The notes: a model not told the origin generated them from the sequence alone. 64,000 nucleotides of DNA from Paracoccus sp. JM45 (GCF_003590715.1 NZ_QQVY01000009.1:1-64000); one strand, 5' to 3'. Positions 27,839-38,138 are shown, counted from the first letter of the stretch. Numbers and translations: made by a program.

Positions 27839-27860
27839 CGCCCCCTTTCATGCGGGGGCG
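27839..27860. other. G/C-only hairpin between xth and nhaC
   Basis: CGCCCCC (27839-27845) pairs with GGGGGCG (27854-27860) around TTTCATGC in the short gap between two convergent genes. No T-run on either side. Confidence 0.55.
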
Positions 27861-27872
27861 ACGCCACGCCTG

Positions 27873-29384
27873 TCAGGCGTTCTCGGCATTCTCGCTGTCA
27901 AACAGCGCATGGCCGTCAAGGTCCAGAATATCCTCGTCCTGACGGTCCCATTCCTGACGTTCGTCATCCGTCGCGCGGGGCGAGAACCAGCCCGTCAGCG
28001 CATAGAGGATGCCGATCAGCGGCGCGGTCCAGCAGGCGAAAGCCAGCGGAATATAAAGCAGGTTGGTCAGATTGCCGTCCATGATGTCCAGCGACAGCGC
28101 GGTGATCACAAATGCGCCGCCCGCGTTCCATGGAATCAGCGGTGACATCAGGGTGCCACCTTCCTCGACCGCGCGCGACAGGTTCAGTGTCGAATAGCCC
28201 ATGCCGCGATACAGGGGCGCATACATCCGTCCTGGCAGCGCGATCGAGATATAGGGATCACCCGCCACCACATTCGTCGCAAAGGCCGTGGCGATGGCGC
28301 TGCTTTGCACTGCGGAAAAGCTGGTGACGCGGCTGATGATGGCATTGATGATCGCTTCCAGACAGCCGGTGCGTTCCAGCGCACCGCCAAAGCCAAGCGC
28401 GATCAGCATCAGAGAGATCGTCCACATCATCGACTGGATACCGCCTGCGTTCAGCAGGCTGTCGATATCGGCCACGCCGGTTTCGATGGTATAGCCGGAT
28501 TGGGCATAGCTAAAGACATCGTGCAGTCCGGCGCCCTGCCAGAAGATCGCGATAATCCCGCCCAACAGCACACCGGTAAACAGCGACGGCAGCGGCGGAC
28601 GTTTGGCAATGGCCAGAACCACCACCACCAGCGCAGGGATCAACGGCACCAGCCCCAGACTGAACTGTGCTGACAGCGTATCGGTGATGGCGTCGATCCG
28701 CGCGAAACTGGTTTCGGCGGGGGTAATTAACGAAAAGCCCGCCACCAGATAGACCGACAGTGCGATCAGCATTGCCGGAACCGTCGTCGGCAGCATATTG
28801 CGGATGTGGTCGAAGATATTCACCCCCGTCACCGCAGGGGCAAGGTTCGTGGTATCGGACAAGGGCGACACCTTATCGCCGAAAAACGCGCCCGATACGA
28901 TGGCACCCGCCGTCCAATAGGCCGGAATACCGAAACCAGCCCCAATGCCCATCAGTGCAACACCGATGGTGCCGACAGTGCCCCAGCTGGTCCCCAGCGA
29001 CAGCGAAACAACCGCGCAGAGGATCATCGCAGCGGCCAGAAATATCTGCGGGTTCAGCAAGGTTAATCCATAATAGATCAGCGTCGGAACCGTCCCCGAG
29101 GCAACCCAGACGCCAATGATCATTCCCACGACGATCAGCACGGACAAGGAAGGCATGGATACGTGGATGACATGGAACACCCCTTCGCGGATATCCATCC
29201 ATCGCTGGCCGCGCATGACGCCCAGAAGGCCGGTGATCGCCAGCCCCAGGATCAGGGGAATATGCGGGGTGAAATCCCCATAATAAAACAGCTGTATCCC
29301 CAGCAGCCCCAATGTCAGAACAATTGGCAGCAGTGCTAGTCCCAGTGGCGGCAATTGCTGCCTAGAGTCGGTGGTGTCAGTCAT
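27873..29384 (-). CDS. nhaC: NhaC-family Na+/H+ antiporter
   Basis: A 503-residue polytopic antiporter. The family signature region AIVSGAFFGDKVSPLSDTTNLAPAVTGVNIFDHIRNM is present near residues 160-195, with SLSLGTSWGTVGTIGVALMG before it. NhaC exchanges sodium for protons at the inner membrane; related proteins carry malate-lactate. The ATG at 29384 follows GGGGACAGGG; a frame to 29558 would run through the divergent gap to the cnoX gene. A C-terminal acidic tail (EWDRQDEDILDLDGHALFDSE) faces the cytoplasm. Confidence 0.9.
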   Translation of the reverse strand: MTDTTDSRQQLPPLGLALLPIVLTLGLLGIQLFYYGDFTPHIPLILGLAITGLLGVMRGQRWMDIREGVFHVIHVSMPSLSVLIVVGMIIGVWVASGTVPTLIYYGLTLLNPQIFLAAAMILCAVVSLSLGTSWGTVGTIGVALMGIGAGFGIPAYWTAGAIVSGAFFGDKVSPLSDTTNLAPAVTGVNIFDHIRNMLPTTVPAMLIALSVYLVAGFSLITPAETSFARIDAITDTLSAQFSLGLVPLIPALVVVVLAIAKRPPLPSLFTGVLLGGIIAIFWQGAGLHDVFSYAQSGYTIETGVADIDSLLNAGGIQSMMWTISLMLIALGFGGALERTGCLEAIINAIISRVTSFSAVQSSAIATAFATNVVAGDPYISIALPGRMYAPLYRGMGYSTLNLSRAVEEGGTLMSPLIPWNAGGAFVITALSLDIMDGNLTNLLYIPLAFACWTAPLIGILYALTGWFSPRATDDERQEWDRQDEDILDLDGHALFDSENAENA

Positions 29385-29524
29385 CCCTGTCCCCGCTTTT
29401 ATGGTGCCAATACTCACACGGGCGTGAGCACTCTGTGATCGCAACGCATAATCCGCCCTTTTGTTCAACGCCGTGACGCCCCATATTGAAGGCAACCACG
29501 CGAACCGAATGATCCGGGGACAAA

Positions 29525-30439
29525 ATGACAATGCTTTTCGATGGTGCCGGCAACGCACCCCAGACCGACGACTTTATCAAAGACGTATCCGAAGCCGACT
29601 TCATGAAAGAGGTCGTCGAGGCCTCGATGGAGGTTCCGGTCATCGTCGATTTCTGGGCGCCCTGGTGCGGCCCCTGCAAGACCCTTGGCCCGATGCTGGA
29701 AACCGAAGTGTCGCGCCACAAGGGCCGCGTCCGCATGGCCAAGGTCAATGCCGATGAAAATCAGGCCATCCTTGGCCAGATGCAGATCCAGTCACTGCCG
29801 ACGGTCTATGCCTTTTTTAAGGGTCAGCCGGTTGACGGCTTTCAAGGCGCTGTTCCGCAAAGCCAGATCAAGCAGTTCGTCGACAAGCTGGTCGAAATGG
29901 GCGGCGATGACGGCGGTCTGGGCGATGCCATCGCCGCCGCCGAACAGATGATTGCGGATAACGAAGCCGCGGACGCGATCGAGACGTTTACCGCCATCAT
30001 CGGTGAAATGCCAGACAGCCCCGAAGCATGGGGCGGTCTGATCCGCGCCCATCTGGCCGCCAATGATCATGCCGCCGCCGCTGCGACCCTGACGCAGGTG
30101 CCTGCCCCCATCGCCGGTTCGGCCCCGATCGAGGCTGCCCGCGCCCAGCTGCAACTGGCCCAGCAGGCCGAAAGTGCCGGTCCGCTGGATGATCTGCAGG
30201 CACGCGTGGATGCAGATCCCGATGACCAGCAGGCGCGGCTGGAATTGGCGCAGGCATTGCATGCCGACGGTCAGGTCGAACAAGCGATCGAGATTTTGCT
30301 GGACAGCTTCCGCCGCGACCGCGACTGGAACGACGGCGCGGCCAAGGCCCAGCTGATTACGGTGTTCGACAGCCTGAAGGCCAATGACCCGATTGCCCAG
30401 AAGGGTCGCCGCCGCCTGTCCTCGATGATCTTTGCCTGA
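29525..30439 (+). CDS. cnoX: CnoX-type thioredoxin-TPR chaperone (YbbN)
   Basis: A 304-residue protein with an N-terminal thioredoxin domain, active site Cys48-Gly-Pro-Cys51 (WAPWCGPCKTLG), and a C-terminal part of tetratricopeptide-like helices with alanine-rich repeats (IAAAEQMIADNEAADAIETF onward). E. coli CnoX holds proteins under hypochlorous stress and hands them to GroEL; its active-site pair differs there, and here the intact CGPC suggests true redox activity. It heads the operon with the LON-domain, Trm112 and rhomboid genes, with a 4-base gap to the next start. Confidence 0.88.
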   Translation: MTMLFDGAGNAPQTDDFIKDVSEADFMKEVVEASMEVPVIVDFWAPWCGPCKTLGPMLETEVSRHKGRVRMAKVNADENQAILGQMQIQSLPTVYAFFKGQPVDGFQGAVPQSQIKQFVDKLVEMGGDDGGLGDAIAAAEQMIADNEAADAIETFTAIIGEMPDSPEAWGGLIRAHLAANDHAAAAATLTQVPAPIAGSAPIEAARAQLQLAQQAESAGPLDDLQARVDADPDDQQARLELAQALHADGQVEQAIEILLDSFRRDRDWNDGAAKAQLITVFDSLKANDPIAQKGRRRLSSMIFA

Positions 30440-30443
30440 CGCC

Positions 30444-31070
30444 ATGAGCCTTCGTTTCGATCTGCCCGACCGCATCGCATTGTTCCCCTTACCGGGGGCC
30501 GTGCTGATGCCGCGGGCCCGTATTCCGCTGCATATCTTCGAACCGCGCTATCTTCAGATGGTCGAGGATGCGCTGAAAACCGACCACCGCGTCATCGGCA
30601 TGGTCCAGCCCGAGGCGGACGGATTGTCCACCATCGGCTGTGCCGGGCGTATCGTGTCTTTTAACGAAAACGACGATGGCCGGATGATGATTTCGCTTGG
30701 GGCGGTGTCGCGGTTCCGGTTGCTGGATGTGCAGGACAGCTTTGCGCCCTATCTTCAGGCGCAGGTTGATTGGTCGTCGTTTTCGCGCGACCGTGGCCAG
30801 CCCGAACATGACCCTGCGATGGATCGCAAGGTGCTGTTCGACCTGCTGGCCCGCTATATGGAATCGCATGACCTTTCGACCGATTGGGACGCCGCCGCCC
30901 AATCCGAGGACGAGATGCTGATCAATTCGCTGTCCATGATGCTGCCTTTGTCCCACAGCGACAAACAGGCGCTGCTGGAATCCCCCACCCTTGTTGACCG
31001 GCGCGAATTGCTGGTCGGCCTGATCGAATTCGCCCTGCATGGCGGAGAACCCGAGGAACGACTGCAATGA
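30444..31070 (+). CDS. LON N-terminal substrate-binding domain protein
   Basis: A 208-residue stand-alone LON domain ([29 protein letters not shown], then [22 protein letters not shown]). It lacks the ATPase and protease domains of Lon. Such proteins are common next to the thioredoxin-TPR gene in alphaproteobacteria; activity unknown, perhaps a substrate adaptor in protein quality control. The ATG at 30444 is preferred over a TTG at 30432. Its stop overlaps the next start (ATGA). Confidence 0.85.
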   Translation: MSLRFDLPDRIALFPLPGAVLMPRARIPLHIFEPRYLQMVEDALKTDHRVIGMVQPEADGLSTIGCAGRIVSFNENDDGRMMISLGAVSRFRLLDVQDSFAPYLQAQVDWSSFSRDRGQPEHDPAMDRKVLFDLLARYMESHDLSTDWDAAAQSEDEMLINSLSMMLPLSHSDKQALLESPTLVDRRELLVGLIEFALHGGEPEERLQ

Positions 31071-31255
31071 CCGAATCCACCTATGACCGCCACATGCTGG
31101 AAGCATTGGTCTGTCCGGTCACTCATACGACCCTGCGCTATGATGCCGACAAACAGGAACTGGTTTCGACCGCCGCCGGTCTGGCCTTTCCCATCCGCGC
31201 AGGCATCCCGATTATGCTGATCGACGAGGCGCGCCAGATCCGCAAGGATGACTAG
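31067..31255 (+). CDS. Trm112 family protein
   Basis: A 62-residue protein with the Trm112 pattern: [17 protein letters not shown], then [27 protein letters not shown]. The zinc cysteines of eukaryotic Trm112 are mostly lost here (one Cys remains), as in many bacterial YcaR-type members. Trm112 proteins activate methyltransferases; bacterial partners are not established. It overlaps both neighbours by 4 and 8 bases. Confidence 0.87.
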   Translation: MTESTYDRHMLEALVCPVTHTTLRYDADKQELVSTAAGLAFPIRAGIPIMLIDEARQIRKDD

Positions 31256-31862
31256 GACCCCGCGCCTGCCCTTCTGGGTCGGCACCCTGATCGCGGTCTG
31301 CATCGTGATCGAAGGGGTTCTATCTGTCGCCGACCTGCTGGGCTATCCGGCCCTGCGCCCCGGCGCATATATGCTGGGTGCATTCTGGTCGCCGTTGCTG
31401 GTCCATGGCACCGGCCTTTATACCGGCCAACCGGTTTTGATGTTCCTTAGCTATGGCCTGCTGCACGGCGGCGTGCTGCATGTCGCCGTCAATATGTTCT
31501 CGCTTCTGGCTGTCGGCCGGGGGCTGGCCGGAATGATCGGCAGCCGTGCCATGGCGGTGACCTATCTGCTGTGCCAGATCGCGGCGGGCCTGCTTTTCGC
31601 AGTCATGCAGCCACAGGCCGGCCCGATGGTCGGCGCATCAGGTGCAATTTTCGGCCTTGCAGGGGCGATTGTGGGCTATGCCGTGATCAATCTGCGTCGC
31701 AGGCATAAAAGCATCGCGCCACTGGCCCGCTCGGCCGGTCTGATCATCGCATTGAATGTGGGACTGACGTTGGCGATGCCGGAAATTGCATGGCAGGCCC
31801 ATCTGGGCGGTGCGGCAGCCGGTCTGCTGATCGGCGCCTTTCTGGCGTGGCGCAAACCCTGA
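31248..31862 (+). CDS. Rhomboid-family intramembrane serine protease
   Basis: A 204-residue six-helix membrane protein. The rhomboid signature is complete: [15 protein letters not shown] in helix 2, catalytic Ser131 in [11 protein letters not shown], and catalytic His185 in [11 protein letters not shown]. Its substrate is unknown. It starts inside the Trm112 gene (8-base overlap) and ends the operon, ahead of a G/C-rich hairpin. Confidence 0.9.
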   Translation: MTRTPRLPFWVGTLIAVCIVIEGVLSVADLLGYPALRPGAYMLGAFWSPLLVHGTGLYTGQPVLMFLSYGLLHGGVLHVAVNMFSLLAVGRGLAGMIGSRAMAVTYLLCQIAAGLLFAVMQPQAGPMVGASGAIFGLAGAIVGYAVINLRRRHKSIAPLARSAGLIIALNVGLTLAMPEIAWQAHLGGAAAGLLIGAFLAWRKP

Positions 31863-31888
31863 CCCCCTGAACCGCCACAGCGGGGGGT

Positions 31889-31911
31889 GCGGGGGGCGGC
31901 AAGCCCCCCGC
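31889..31911. other. G/C-only hairpin between rhomboid and DUF2268 genes
   Basis: GCGGGGGGC (31889-31897) pairs perfectly with GCCCCCCGC (31903-31911) around GGCAA. It sits between two convergent genes with no T-run, and probably serves both as a transcription stop. Confidence 0.6.
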
Positions 31912-31927
31912 CTGTCGCGGGACGCAA

Positions 31928-32653
31928 TCAGTTTTTGTCCGCATCTGGCGAACCGGCATCGGCGGGCTTTGCATCGGCGGCGTCGCTCTCGACAACCTCA
32001 TCCGGCGTGTCATCCCCTTCCCCTGCCAACAACCGGCGCATAACAGGCCGGAAGGTATCGGCAGGCGCTGCGGCCAGACCGGCTGCGCTATCTTCGGGGG
32101 CGGTCGCCAGATGCTCGGCAATCAGTTTATGGCCCAGACCATAGCCCGTCCATTTCCGCAGATCGCCACGCCCAAAGAACCAGCGGGCGTGGTCGTAATC
32201 CAGCCGCGACCATTCGTTCATCGCCTGCCGCGCCACGCCCGATGACGGACGCACCGCGTCCCACGGGTCCGGTTTTCCGCCAAGAACCTGCAAAACGAAA
32301 TGCCCCGCCAGCCCTTCGCTGACCAGCGCGGCCCCCAGTGATTTGCCATAGCCGGGGCCATCCCATCGCATCAGATGGTGCATTTCATGGATCAATGTGC
32401 GGATCAGATAGGCATCGGAATAGCGGTCGGGGTTGACTGTCACCTCGATCACGCCCGGCGACGGGGCATGGCCACCCACGCCCCAATCCGGGATGCCGCC
32501 ATTCGGCAATGCACGGATCACCAGATCAAAATCCGGCACATCCGCATGCTCGCTGGCCAATGCCACGGCCTGTTTGGCGGCTGCCCGTATTTCGGCCATG
32601 TGGCGCGTCACAGCGTGACGCGCATTCAAAAAGTGCAAATTCCAAGTGGTCAT
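31928..32653 (-). CDS. Putative zinc metalloprotease (DUF2268)
   Basis: A 241-residue protein with a HEMHH zinc motif (residues 89-93) in the helix TLIHEMHHLMRW, and a downstream Glu in SEGLAGHF as possible third ligand, consistent with a gluzincin fold of the DUF2268 type. There is no signal peptide, so it should be cytoplasmic. The C-terminal 40 residues are acidic and low in complexity (DDTPDEVVESDAADAKPADAG). Substrate unknown. Confidence 0.78.
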   Translation of the reverse strand: MTTWNLHFLNARHAVTRHMAEIRAAAKQAVALASEHADVPDFDLVIRALPNGGIPDWGVGGHAPSPGVIEVTVNPDRYSDAYLIRTLIHEMHHLMRWDGPGYGKSLGAALVSEGLAGHFVLQVLGGKPDPWDAVRPSSGVARQAMNEWSRLDYDHARWFFGRGDLRKWTGYGLGHKLIAEHLATAPEDSAAGLAAAPADTFRPVMRRLLAGEGDDTPDEVVESDAADAKPADAGSPDADKN

Positions 32654-32671
32654 GTCGTTCCTGACGGTGCC

Positions 32672-35230
32672 TTAAACTTCCGGCACCAGAACCTCGCGCT
32701 TGCCGACATGGTTGGCCGAGGACACGACGCCCTGATCTTCCATCTGTTCGACAAGACGCGCGGCCTTGTTGTAACCGATCGCCAGCTTGCGCTGGATATA
32801 ACTGGTCGAGCATTTGCGATCGCGGGCCACAATCATCACAGCCTGATCGTAAAGTGCATCATCCCCGTTGTCGCTGCTGCCCAACCCAAGAACGGCGTCG
32901 ATATTGTCGGCCTTGTCATCTTCGGGGCCTTCGACGACGCCGGATTTATAGCTGGGCGGACCAAAGGATTTCAGGTGGTTCACGATCTCCTCGACCTCTT
33001 CGTCGCTGACGAAAGGACCGTGGATACGGGTGATGCGCGCGCCATTGCCCATATACAGCATATCGCCCTGCCCCAGCAGCTGTTCGGCACCTTGTTCGCC
33101 CAGGATCGTGCGGCTGTCGATCTTCGAGGTCACCTGGAAGCTAACCCGCGTAGGGAAGTTCGCCTTGATTGTGCCGGTGATGACATCGACCGACGGACGC
33201 TGCGTCGCCATGATCAGGTGGATGCCCGAGGCCCGCGCCATCTGCGCCAGACGCTGGATGCAGGCCTCGATTTCCTTGCCCGCGACCATCATCAGGTCGG
33301 CCATTTCATCGACAACAACAACAATATAGGGGAAGGATTCGGGCTGGAATTCCTCGGTCTCCCAAATTGCATCGCCGGTGTCTTCGTCGAAGCCGGTCTG
33401 GACGGTGCGCTTGAACATCTCGCCCTTGGACAGGGCTTCGGCCACGCGACCGTTATAGCCTTCGATATTGCGCACGCCCATCTTGGACATCTTGCGATAG
33501 CGATCTTCCATTTCGCCCACGACCCATTTCAGGGCGACAACCGCCTTTTTGGGGTCGGTAACAACAGGCGACAGCAAATGCGGGATGCCGTCATAGACCG
33601 ACAGTTCCAGCATCTTGGGGTCGATCATGATCAACCGGCATTCATCGGGCGTCAGCTTGTACAGCAGCGACAGAATCATGGTGTTGATCGCCACCGACTT
33701 ACCCGAACCCGTGGTCCCTGCAATCAGCAGGTGGGGCATCTTGGCAAGGTTCGCCACGATGGGATCACCGCCGATATCTTTGCCCAAGGCCAGCGGCAAA
33801 GGCTGCTTGCCGTCAGCAAAGGCGCGGCTGGCCAGAATTTCGCGGAAGGCCACTTTTTCGCGACGGGCATTGGGCAATTCGATGCCGATGACGCTGCGGC
33901 CCGGCACGGTCGAAACACGCGCTGACAGGGCAGACATCGACCGCGCGATATCGTCAGCCAGACCGATCACACGGCTGGCCTTCAGGCCCGGCGCGGGTTC
34001 CAGTTCGTAAAGCGTGACGACAGGACCGGGGCGAACCTCGGTGATCTGGCCTTTGACGCCGTAATCATCCAGCACTGCCTCCAACGCGCGGGCGTTTTCC
34101 ATCAGCATCTCTTCCGAGATGGGGGCCTGATCGCCTTCATCCGGCAAGGACAACAACGACAGCGGAGGCCGCTCATAGCTGCCATCGGTGATTTCGACGA
34201 CGGGCTTGGGGGCCACCGATGCAGGTTCGGGGGCGGCTTTGCGCGGTGTCACCTGCGGCGCATGGGCTGGCGGTGTGTCCAGCAGCATTGGCTGTTCGGG
34301 CTGTGCGGGGATGCCTTCACGGTTCAACCGCGATGTCACCGCCGCCAGAACCGAGGATTTCGCCGTCTGGCTGCGGATCGCATCGCTGATCCGGCCACGC
34401 ACTTCTTCCTCGCTGGGGGCAGCGCCATCGTAATCCGAATCACGCTCGATCAGCTCGGGCTCGGGCATTTCTTCTTCCAGCTCGAACTGCATGGGGGCGG
34501 ATTTTGCACGAGTGGGGGCGGGTTCGACGCGGTCATCCTGATCGATCTGTTCACGCGGCTGACGCAGGCGCTGCACAAATGCACTGCCCGCATCATAGGC
34601 CCGCAATGACAGATGCAGGGCCGTTGCCAACCCGCGGAAAAAGCGTGATTTCAGGGCCAGCAGTTCGGCCTTGCTGAAGCCAAGAACAAAGGCCGCAGTG
34701 CTGACGGTTGCCACCGCCACGATCAGCGCCGCAAAGCGGATGCCGAATTGCGCCTTCATCGGCAGCAGGCTGAGGAAGGCACCCATGATCATGTCACCGA
34801 AATGACCGCCCATGCCGTAATTCTGCTGCCACGCCGCGTCGGGCGTCAGCGTGCTGCAATAGACGGACACAAGTGCCACGGCGATGGGCGTAAACAGCCC
34901 GCGCATCAACCGTTCTTCGCCTTTGTGCAGCATCATGCGCAGGCCCCAGACGACACCGGCGGTGACCAGCATCCATGCGCCATAGCCCGCGATCATCATC
35001 AACGGCGCCGCAATATAGGCCCCCAGACTGCCCAGCATATTCTGCGCGGGCGCATCGGTGGCCGACAGGAAGCTGGGGTCGTCGGCAGACCAGCTGCCCA
35101 GCATCATCCCGATCAACAGGGCCAGCAGGATCAGTCCCGCGCCTAGCAATTCCTTGCCGCGCCGTTCCAGCGCCGCCTGAGTGGTCTGATCAAACAGCGG
35201 ATCGCGGTTTTTTGCCTGCCAGCTTGCCAT
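32672..35230 (-). CDS. ftsK: DNA translocase FtsK
   Basis: An 852-residue FtsK: four N-terminal membrane helices (within about residues 25-200), a proline- and charge-rich linker (about 210-370) shorter than in E. coli, the RecA-like motor with Walker [14 protein letters not shown] and Walker [16 protein letters not shown], and the C-terminal gamma domain ending [26 protein letters not shown], which reads KOPS sites. It links cell division with chromosome dimer resolution. Its ATG directly follows the TAA of the aminotransferase gene (TAAATG), so the two are coupled. Confidence 0.97.
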   Translation of the reverse strand: MASWQAKNRDPLFDQTTQAALERRGKELLGAGLILLALLIGMMLGSWSADDPSFLSATDAPAQNMLGSLGAYIAAPLMMIAGYGAWMLVTAGVVWGLRMMLHKGEERLMRGLFTPIAVALVSVYCSTLTPDAAWQQNYGMGGHFGDMIMGAFLSLLPMKAQFGIRFAALIVAVATVSTAAFVLGFSKAELLALKSRFFRGLATALHLSLRAYDAGSAFVQRLRQPREQIDQDDRVEPAPTRAKSAPMQFELEEEMPEPELIERDSDYDGAAPSEEEVRGRISDAIRSQTAKSSVLAAVTSRLNREGIPAQPEQPMLLDTPPAHAPQVTPRKAAPEPASVAPKPVVEITDGSYERPPLSLLSLPDEGDQAPISEEMLMENARALEAVLDDYGVKGQITEVRPGPVVTLYELEPAPGLKASRVIGLADDIARSMSALSARVSTVPGRSVIGIELPNARREKVAFREILASRAFADGKQPLPLALGKDIGGDPIVANLAKMPHLLIAGTTGSGKSVAINTMILSLLYKLTPDECRLIMIDPKMLELSVYDGIPHLLSPVVTDPKKAVVALKWVVGEMEDRYRKMSKMGVRNIEGYNGRVAEALSKGEMFKRTVQTGFDEDTGDAIWETEEFQPESFPYIVVVVDEMADLMMVAGKEIEACIQRLAQMARASGIHLIMATQRPSVDVITGTIKANFPTRVSFQVTSKIDSRTILGEQGAEQLLGQGDMLYMGNGARITRIHGPFVSDEEVEEIVNHLKSFGPPSYKSGVVEGPEDDKADNIDAVLGLGSSDNGDDALYDQAVMIVARDRKCSTSYIQRKLAIGYNKAARLVEQMEDQGVVSSANHVGKREVLVPEV

Positions 35231-36442
35231 TTAATCATCCCCTCCCGTTGTTATGTCATCATACAGCACCGCGCGCAGTCGGGTCAGAGCTGTTTCGGTT
35301 TGTGCCGCATCAGCGACCAGCGCCACGCGGATAAAGCCCTGTCCGGGGTTCCGGCCATCGACATCGCGCGATAGATAGGCCCCCGGCAGCACCTGAATGC
35401 CCGCCGTCGCCCATAGCTTACAGGCCGCAGCCTCGCCGTCTTCGACGGGCAGCCACAGGAAAAACCCGCCATCGATGGGCAGATATCCGGGGATATTGCC
35501 CAGAATGCGGTCGGCGATGTGGTATTTTTCCAGATAAAGCGCCCGGTTCGCATCGGCATGGGCATCATCTGCCCACGCAGCCTGCGACACACGCTGGACC
35601 GGCAAGGGCAAAGGCGCGCCTGCAAAGCTGCGCAGCTGGCGTATCTTGACCATCTGTGCCTTGCTGGCTGCAACAAAGCCTGACCGCAGACCCGGCAGGT
35701 TCGACCGCTTGGACAGCGAATTGAACATCACGACGCGGTCGGCCAGCCCCATGTCTGTGGCCACAGCCAGCGCACTTGGGGGCGGCGCATCGCGATAGAT
35801 TTCGGAATAGCATTCATCCGAGAAGATCAGGAAATCATGGCGTTCCGCCAGCGTGACCAGCGTTTCCAGATAATCACGGTCGGCCATCGCCCCTTGCGGA
35901 TTGGCTGGCGAACACAGATAGGCAATGGCCACACGGTCCAGCACATCGGCAGGAACCCCTGCATAATCGGGCAGATTACCCGTTTCAGGCGTGGCGGGCA
36001 GAAAGATCGCCTCGGCGTTCACGGCAGCCGCGGCCACAGCATAGACCTGATAAAACGGGTTCGGCACCAGAATGGCCGACCGCTGACCGTTTTTGATTTC
36101 GGGGCACAGCGCAAGGGCGGCGTTGAATAGCCCCTCGCGGGTGCCGTTCAGGGCCATCAGCCGGTCGGTGGTAATGTCCAGCCCGTGACGGCGTTTCAAC
36201 CAGGCGCTAATCGCGTCCAACAATTCGGGCGCGCCTTCGTTCGTGGGGTATTTCGCAAATTCTGCGATGCTGTCGGCCATCACCGGCCCGACAAAATCGG
36301 GCATGGCGTGACGGGGTTCACCGATGGTCAGGACCATCGGCGATTCACCGGGCGCAAGTCCCGGTTGAATATTCGACAGCAACGCCCGCAATCGCGGGAA
36401 CGCGTATTCCGGCAAGTTCGAGAACCGCTCGGGGAATGTCAT
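35231..36442 (-). CDS. PLP-dependent class I/II aminotransferase (DapC-like)
   Basis: A 403-residue fold-type I aminotransferase. NGTREGLFNAALALCP binds the phosphate, YLCSPANPQGAM carries the Asn and IFSDECYSEIY the Asp and Tyr contacts of the cofactor, the Schiff-base Lys is in NSLSKRSNLPGLRSGF, and GFIRVALVAD has the substrate Arg. It most resembles N-succinyldiaminopimelate aminotransferases, which would fit the dapD gene further along in the same window, but substrate prediction in this family is weak. The start at 36442 follows GAGGCAGAG; the longer frame is rejected. Confidence 0.82.
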   Translation of the reverse strand: MTFPERFSNLPEYAFPRLRALLSNIQPGLAPGESPMVLTIGEPRHAMPDFVGPVMADSIAEFAKYPTNEGAPELLDAISAWLKRRHGLDITTDRLMALNGTREGLFNAALALCPEIKNGQRSAILVPNPFYQVYAVAAAAVNAEAIFLPATPETGNLPDYAGVPADVLDRVAIAYLCSPANPQGAMADRDYLETLVTLAERHDFLIFSDECYSEIYRDAPPPSALAVATDMGLADRVVMFNSLSKRSNLPGLRSGFVAASKAQMVKIRQLRSFAGAPLPLPVQRVSQAAWADDAHADANRALYLEKYHIADRILGNIPGYLPIDGGFFLWLPVEDGEAAACKLWATAGIQVLPGAYLSRDVDGRNPGQGFIRVALVADAAQTETALTRLRAVLYDDITTGGDD

Positions 36443-36544
36443 CTCTGCCTCGCTTTCGGGGTCTACGCCCCGTTCCTTGGCCGAAACATTAGCGTGATCA
36501 TCCCCTTGCGTCCAGCGAAACACCCAAAGCCTGCGGGCGGTTGC

Positions 36545-37879
36545 CTATGTCACAGCCAGCGCTGCCTCGGCCCCTGCGGCGACGCGCAGAAGATGGCGGT
36601 CCAGCCCTGCATGCCCCATGACAGATATCCCGCAGGCCGGCAGCCCCGTCGGCAATGTCACCGAAGGCAAACCCAACAGGTTCGCGATACGGGTATTGCG
36701 CAGGGTCAGCAGGTTGGCGCGGACAAACTCGTCCTGATCCTCCATCAACTGCTGGGTGATGGGCGGCAGGATCGGCACGGTCGGCACCAGCACGGCGTCA
36801 TAGCCGCCCACCACTTCCTTGATCCATTTGCGGCGGATGCGCGTTAGGGTTTCCCATGCGGCGACGTAATCGGGGCCGCTGACCTCGGCCCCGCCACGGA
36901 AGCGTTCAAGGATGGGGGCCCACATCAGTTCGGGCGCATCCTCGATCTGGGCGCGCCAGATGCCATAGGCTTCGGGGGCAAAGACCTGCGATGACAGCAC
37001 CATCGCCTTATCCAGCCAGTCGGTCGAGACATGCGTAATCTGGGCACCCGCGCGGGCCAGCCGGTCGACCGCATCCTGAAACGCCGTGACGACACCTGTT
37101 TCGGCACCGTCGAAGGGCAGCCCCTCCAGCACCATCAGACGCAGCCCCTTGACCGAGGCACCTTCCAGATCGGGAGCGGATTGGTCGGCCATGATTGCGA
37201 ACAGTTCGGCGCAATCCTCGACCGTGCGGGCAATCGGGCCGGGAATGTCGAATTTGCGCGCCAGCGGCACCACGCCTTTTTCAGGCAATGCGCCATGCGT
37301 CGGCTTGAAGCCCACCAGCCCGTTCCATGCCGCAGGCACGCGGACCGAACCGCCGGTATCCGTACCGATCGCCGCTGCCGCAAGGCCCAGCGCCACAGAA
37401 ACCGCCGCCCCCGATGACGACCCGCCCGGCGCACGGATCGGGTCCAGCGCATTCGGCGGCGTTGCCGTTACAGGGTTAAGGCCCAGACCCGAAAAAGCCA
37501 GTTCCGTCATATGCGTCTTGCCTAGACAGACCAGACCGCGACGCGCACCACGTGCCAGAACGATGCCGTCCTTGCGCGGAACGCGACCCTCCAACAGCTT
37601 GGAGCCTGCCTCGGTCACGGTGCCGCCGCTGTCGATATTGTCTTTCCAGCTGACCGCCACACCGTCCAGCAGGCTGTGACGGCGGTCCTGTTTGGCACGA
37701 TCATGGGCGGCAACCGCTTCCGAACGGGCGCGCGACGGAGTTGTACGCGCATAAATGCGGTCGCAATCGGGGTGCGCCTTGGCCGCAGCCAGATAGGCCT
37801 CGGTCTGGTCGATGGGATCAAGAAGGCCGGCCAAAATCGCGCGGCCCTGCTGGGTGGCAGACTTCAAACGCCACTCCAT
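36545..37879 (-). CDS. Amidase signature family protein
   Basis: A 444-residue amidase with the Ser-cisSer-Lys triad: Lys in VSWKDNIDSGG (about residue 79), cis-Ser in GGSSSGAAVSVALG and nucleophile Ser in GTDTGGSVRVPAAWNG (about 180). The glycine-rich block is intact so the enzyme should be active. It is not GatA by context or length. Substrate unknown. The start codon ATG at 37879 directly follows the stop of the SDH assembly factor gene. Confidence 0.88.
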   Translation of the reverse strand: MEWRLKSATQQGRAILAGLLDPIDQTEAYLAAAKAHPDCDRIYARTTPSRARSEAVAAHDRAKQDRRHSLLDGVAVSWKDNIDSGGTVTEAGSKLLEGRVPRKDGIVLARGARRGLVCLGKTHMTELAFSGLGLNPVTATPPNALDPIRAPGGSSSGAAVSVALGLAAAAIGTDTGGSVRVPAAWNGLVGFKPTHGALPEKGVVPLARKFDIPGPIARTVEDCAELFAIMADQSAPDLEGASVKGLRLMVLEGLPFDGAETGVVTAFQDAVDRLARAGAQITHVSTDWLDKAMVLSSQVFAPEAYGIWRAQIEDAPELMWAPILERFRGGAEVSGPDYVAAWETLTRIRRKWIKEVVGGYDAVLVPTVPILPPITQQLMEDQDEFVRANLLTLRNTRIANLLGLPSVTLPTGLPACGISVMGHAGLDRHLLRVAAGAEAALAVT

Positions 37880-38068
37880 TCAGAAATCCACCGCGATGCC
37901 GTTCTTTTCGTAATCGCCGAAACGCACGGCTTCGGGGCCGTCGCGACCACCGTATTCAACCGGCAGTTCCTTATCCTTTGCAGCTTTGCGGCGTGCTTCA
38001 GCCTCGGCCAAAGCGCGCTGGGCGGCAGGTGGCAGGTCGGTCTGATGGGCGTTGGTATCATCACTCAT
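37880..38068 (-). CDS. Succinate dehydrogenase assembly factor 4-like protein (DUF1674)
   Basis: A 62-residue protein whose C-terminal half has the DUF1674/SdhAF4 signature ELPVEYGGRDGPEAVRFGDYEKNGIAVDF. Eukaryotic SDHAF4 helps mature the flavoprotein subunit of succinate dehydrogenase; alphaproteobacterial homologues are thought to act alike. The sdh operon is not in the window. The ATG at 38068 has GGGGGATC upstream; a longer frame to 38119 crosses the divergent gap to rsmB. The N-terminal half is charged and probably helical. Confidence 0.88.
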   Translation of the reverse strand: MSDDTNAHQTDLPPAAQRALAEAEARRKAAKDKELPVEYGGRDGPEAVRFGDYEKNGIAVDF

Positions 38069-38138
38069 GGAAAGATCCCCCGAATAGGCGTATGGGTCGC
38101 GCTTAGTCTTAGACAACATCTAGGTGAAGGAAAACGTT

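Noticed and set aside
32375..33925. Open frame of 516 codons opposite ftsK
   Set aside because: Antisense to the FtsK motor domain, no start signal, and it also runs through the end of the DUF2268 gene.
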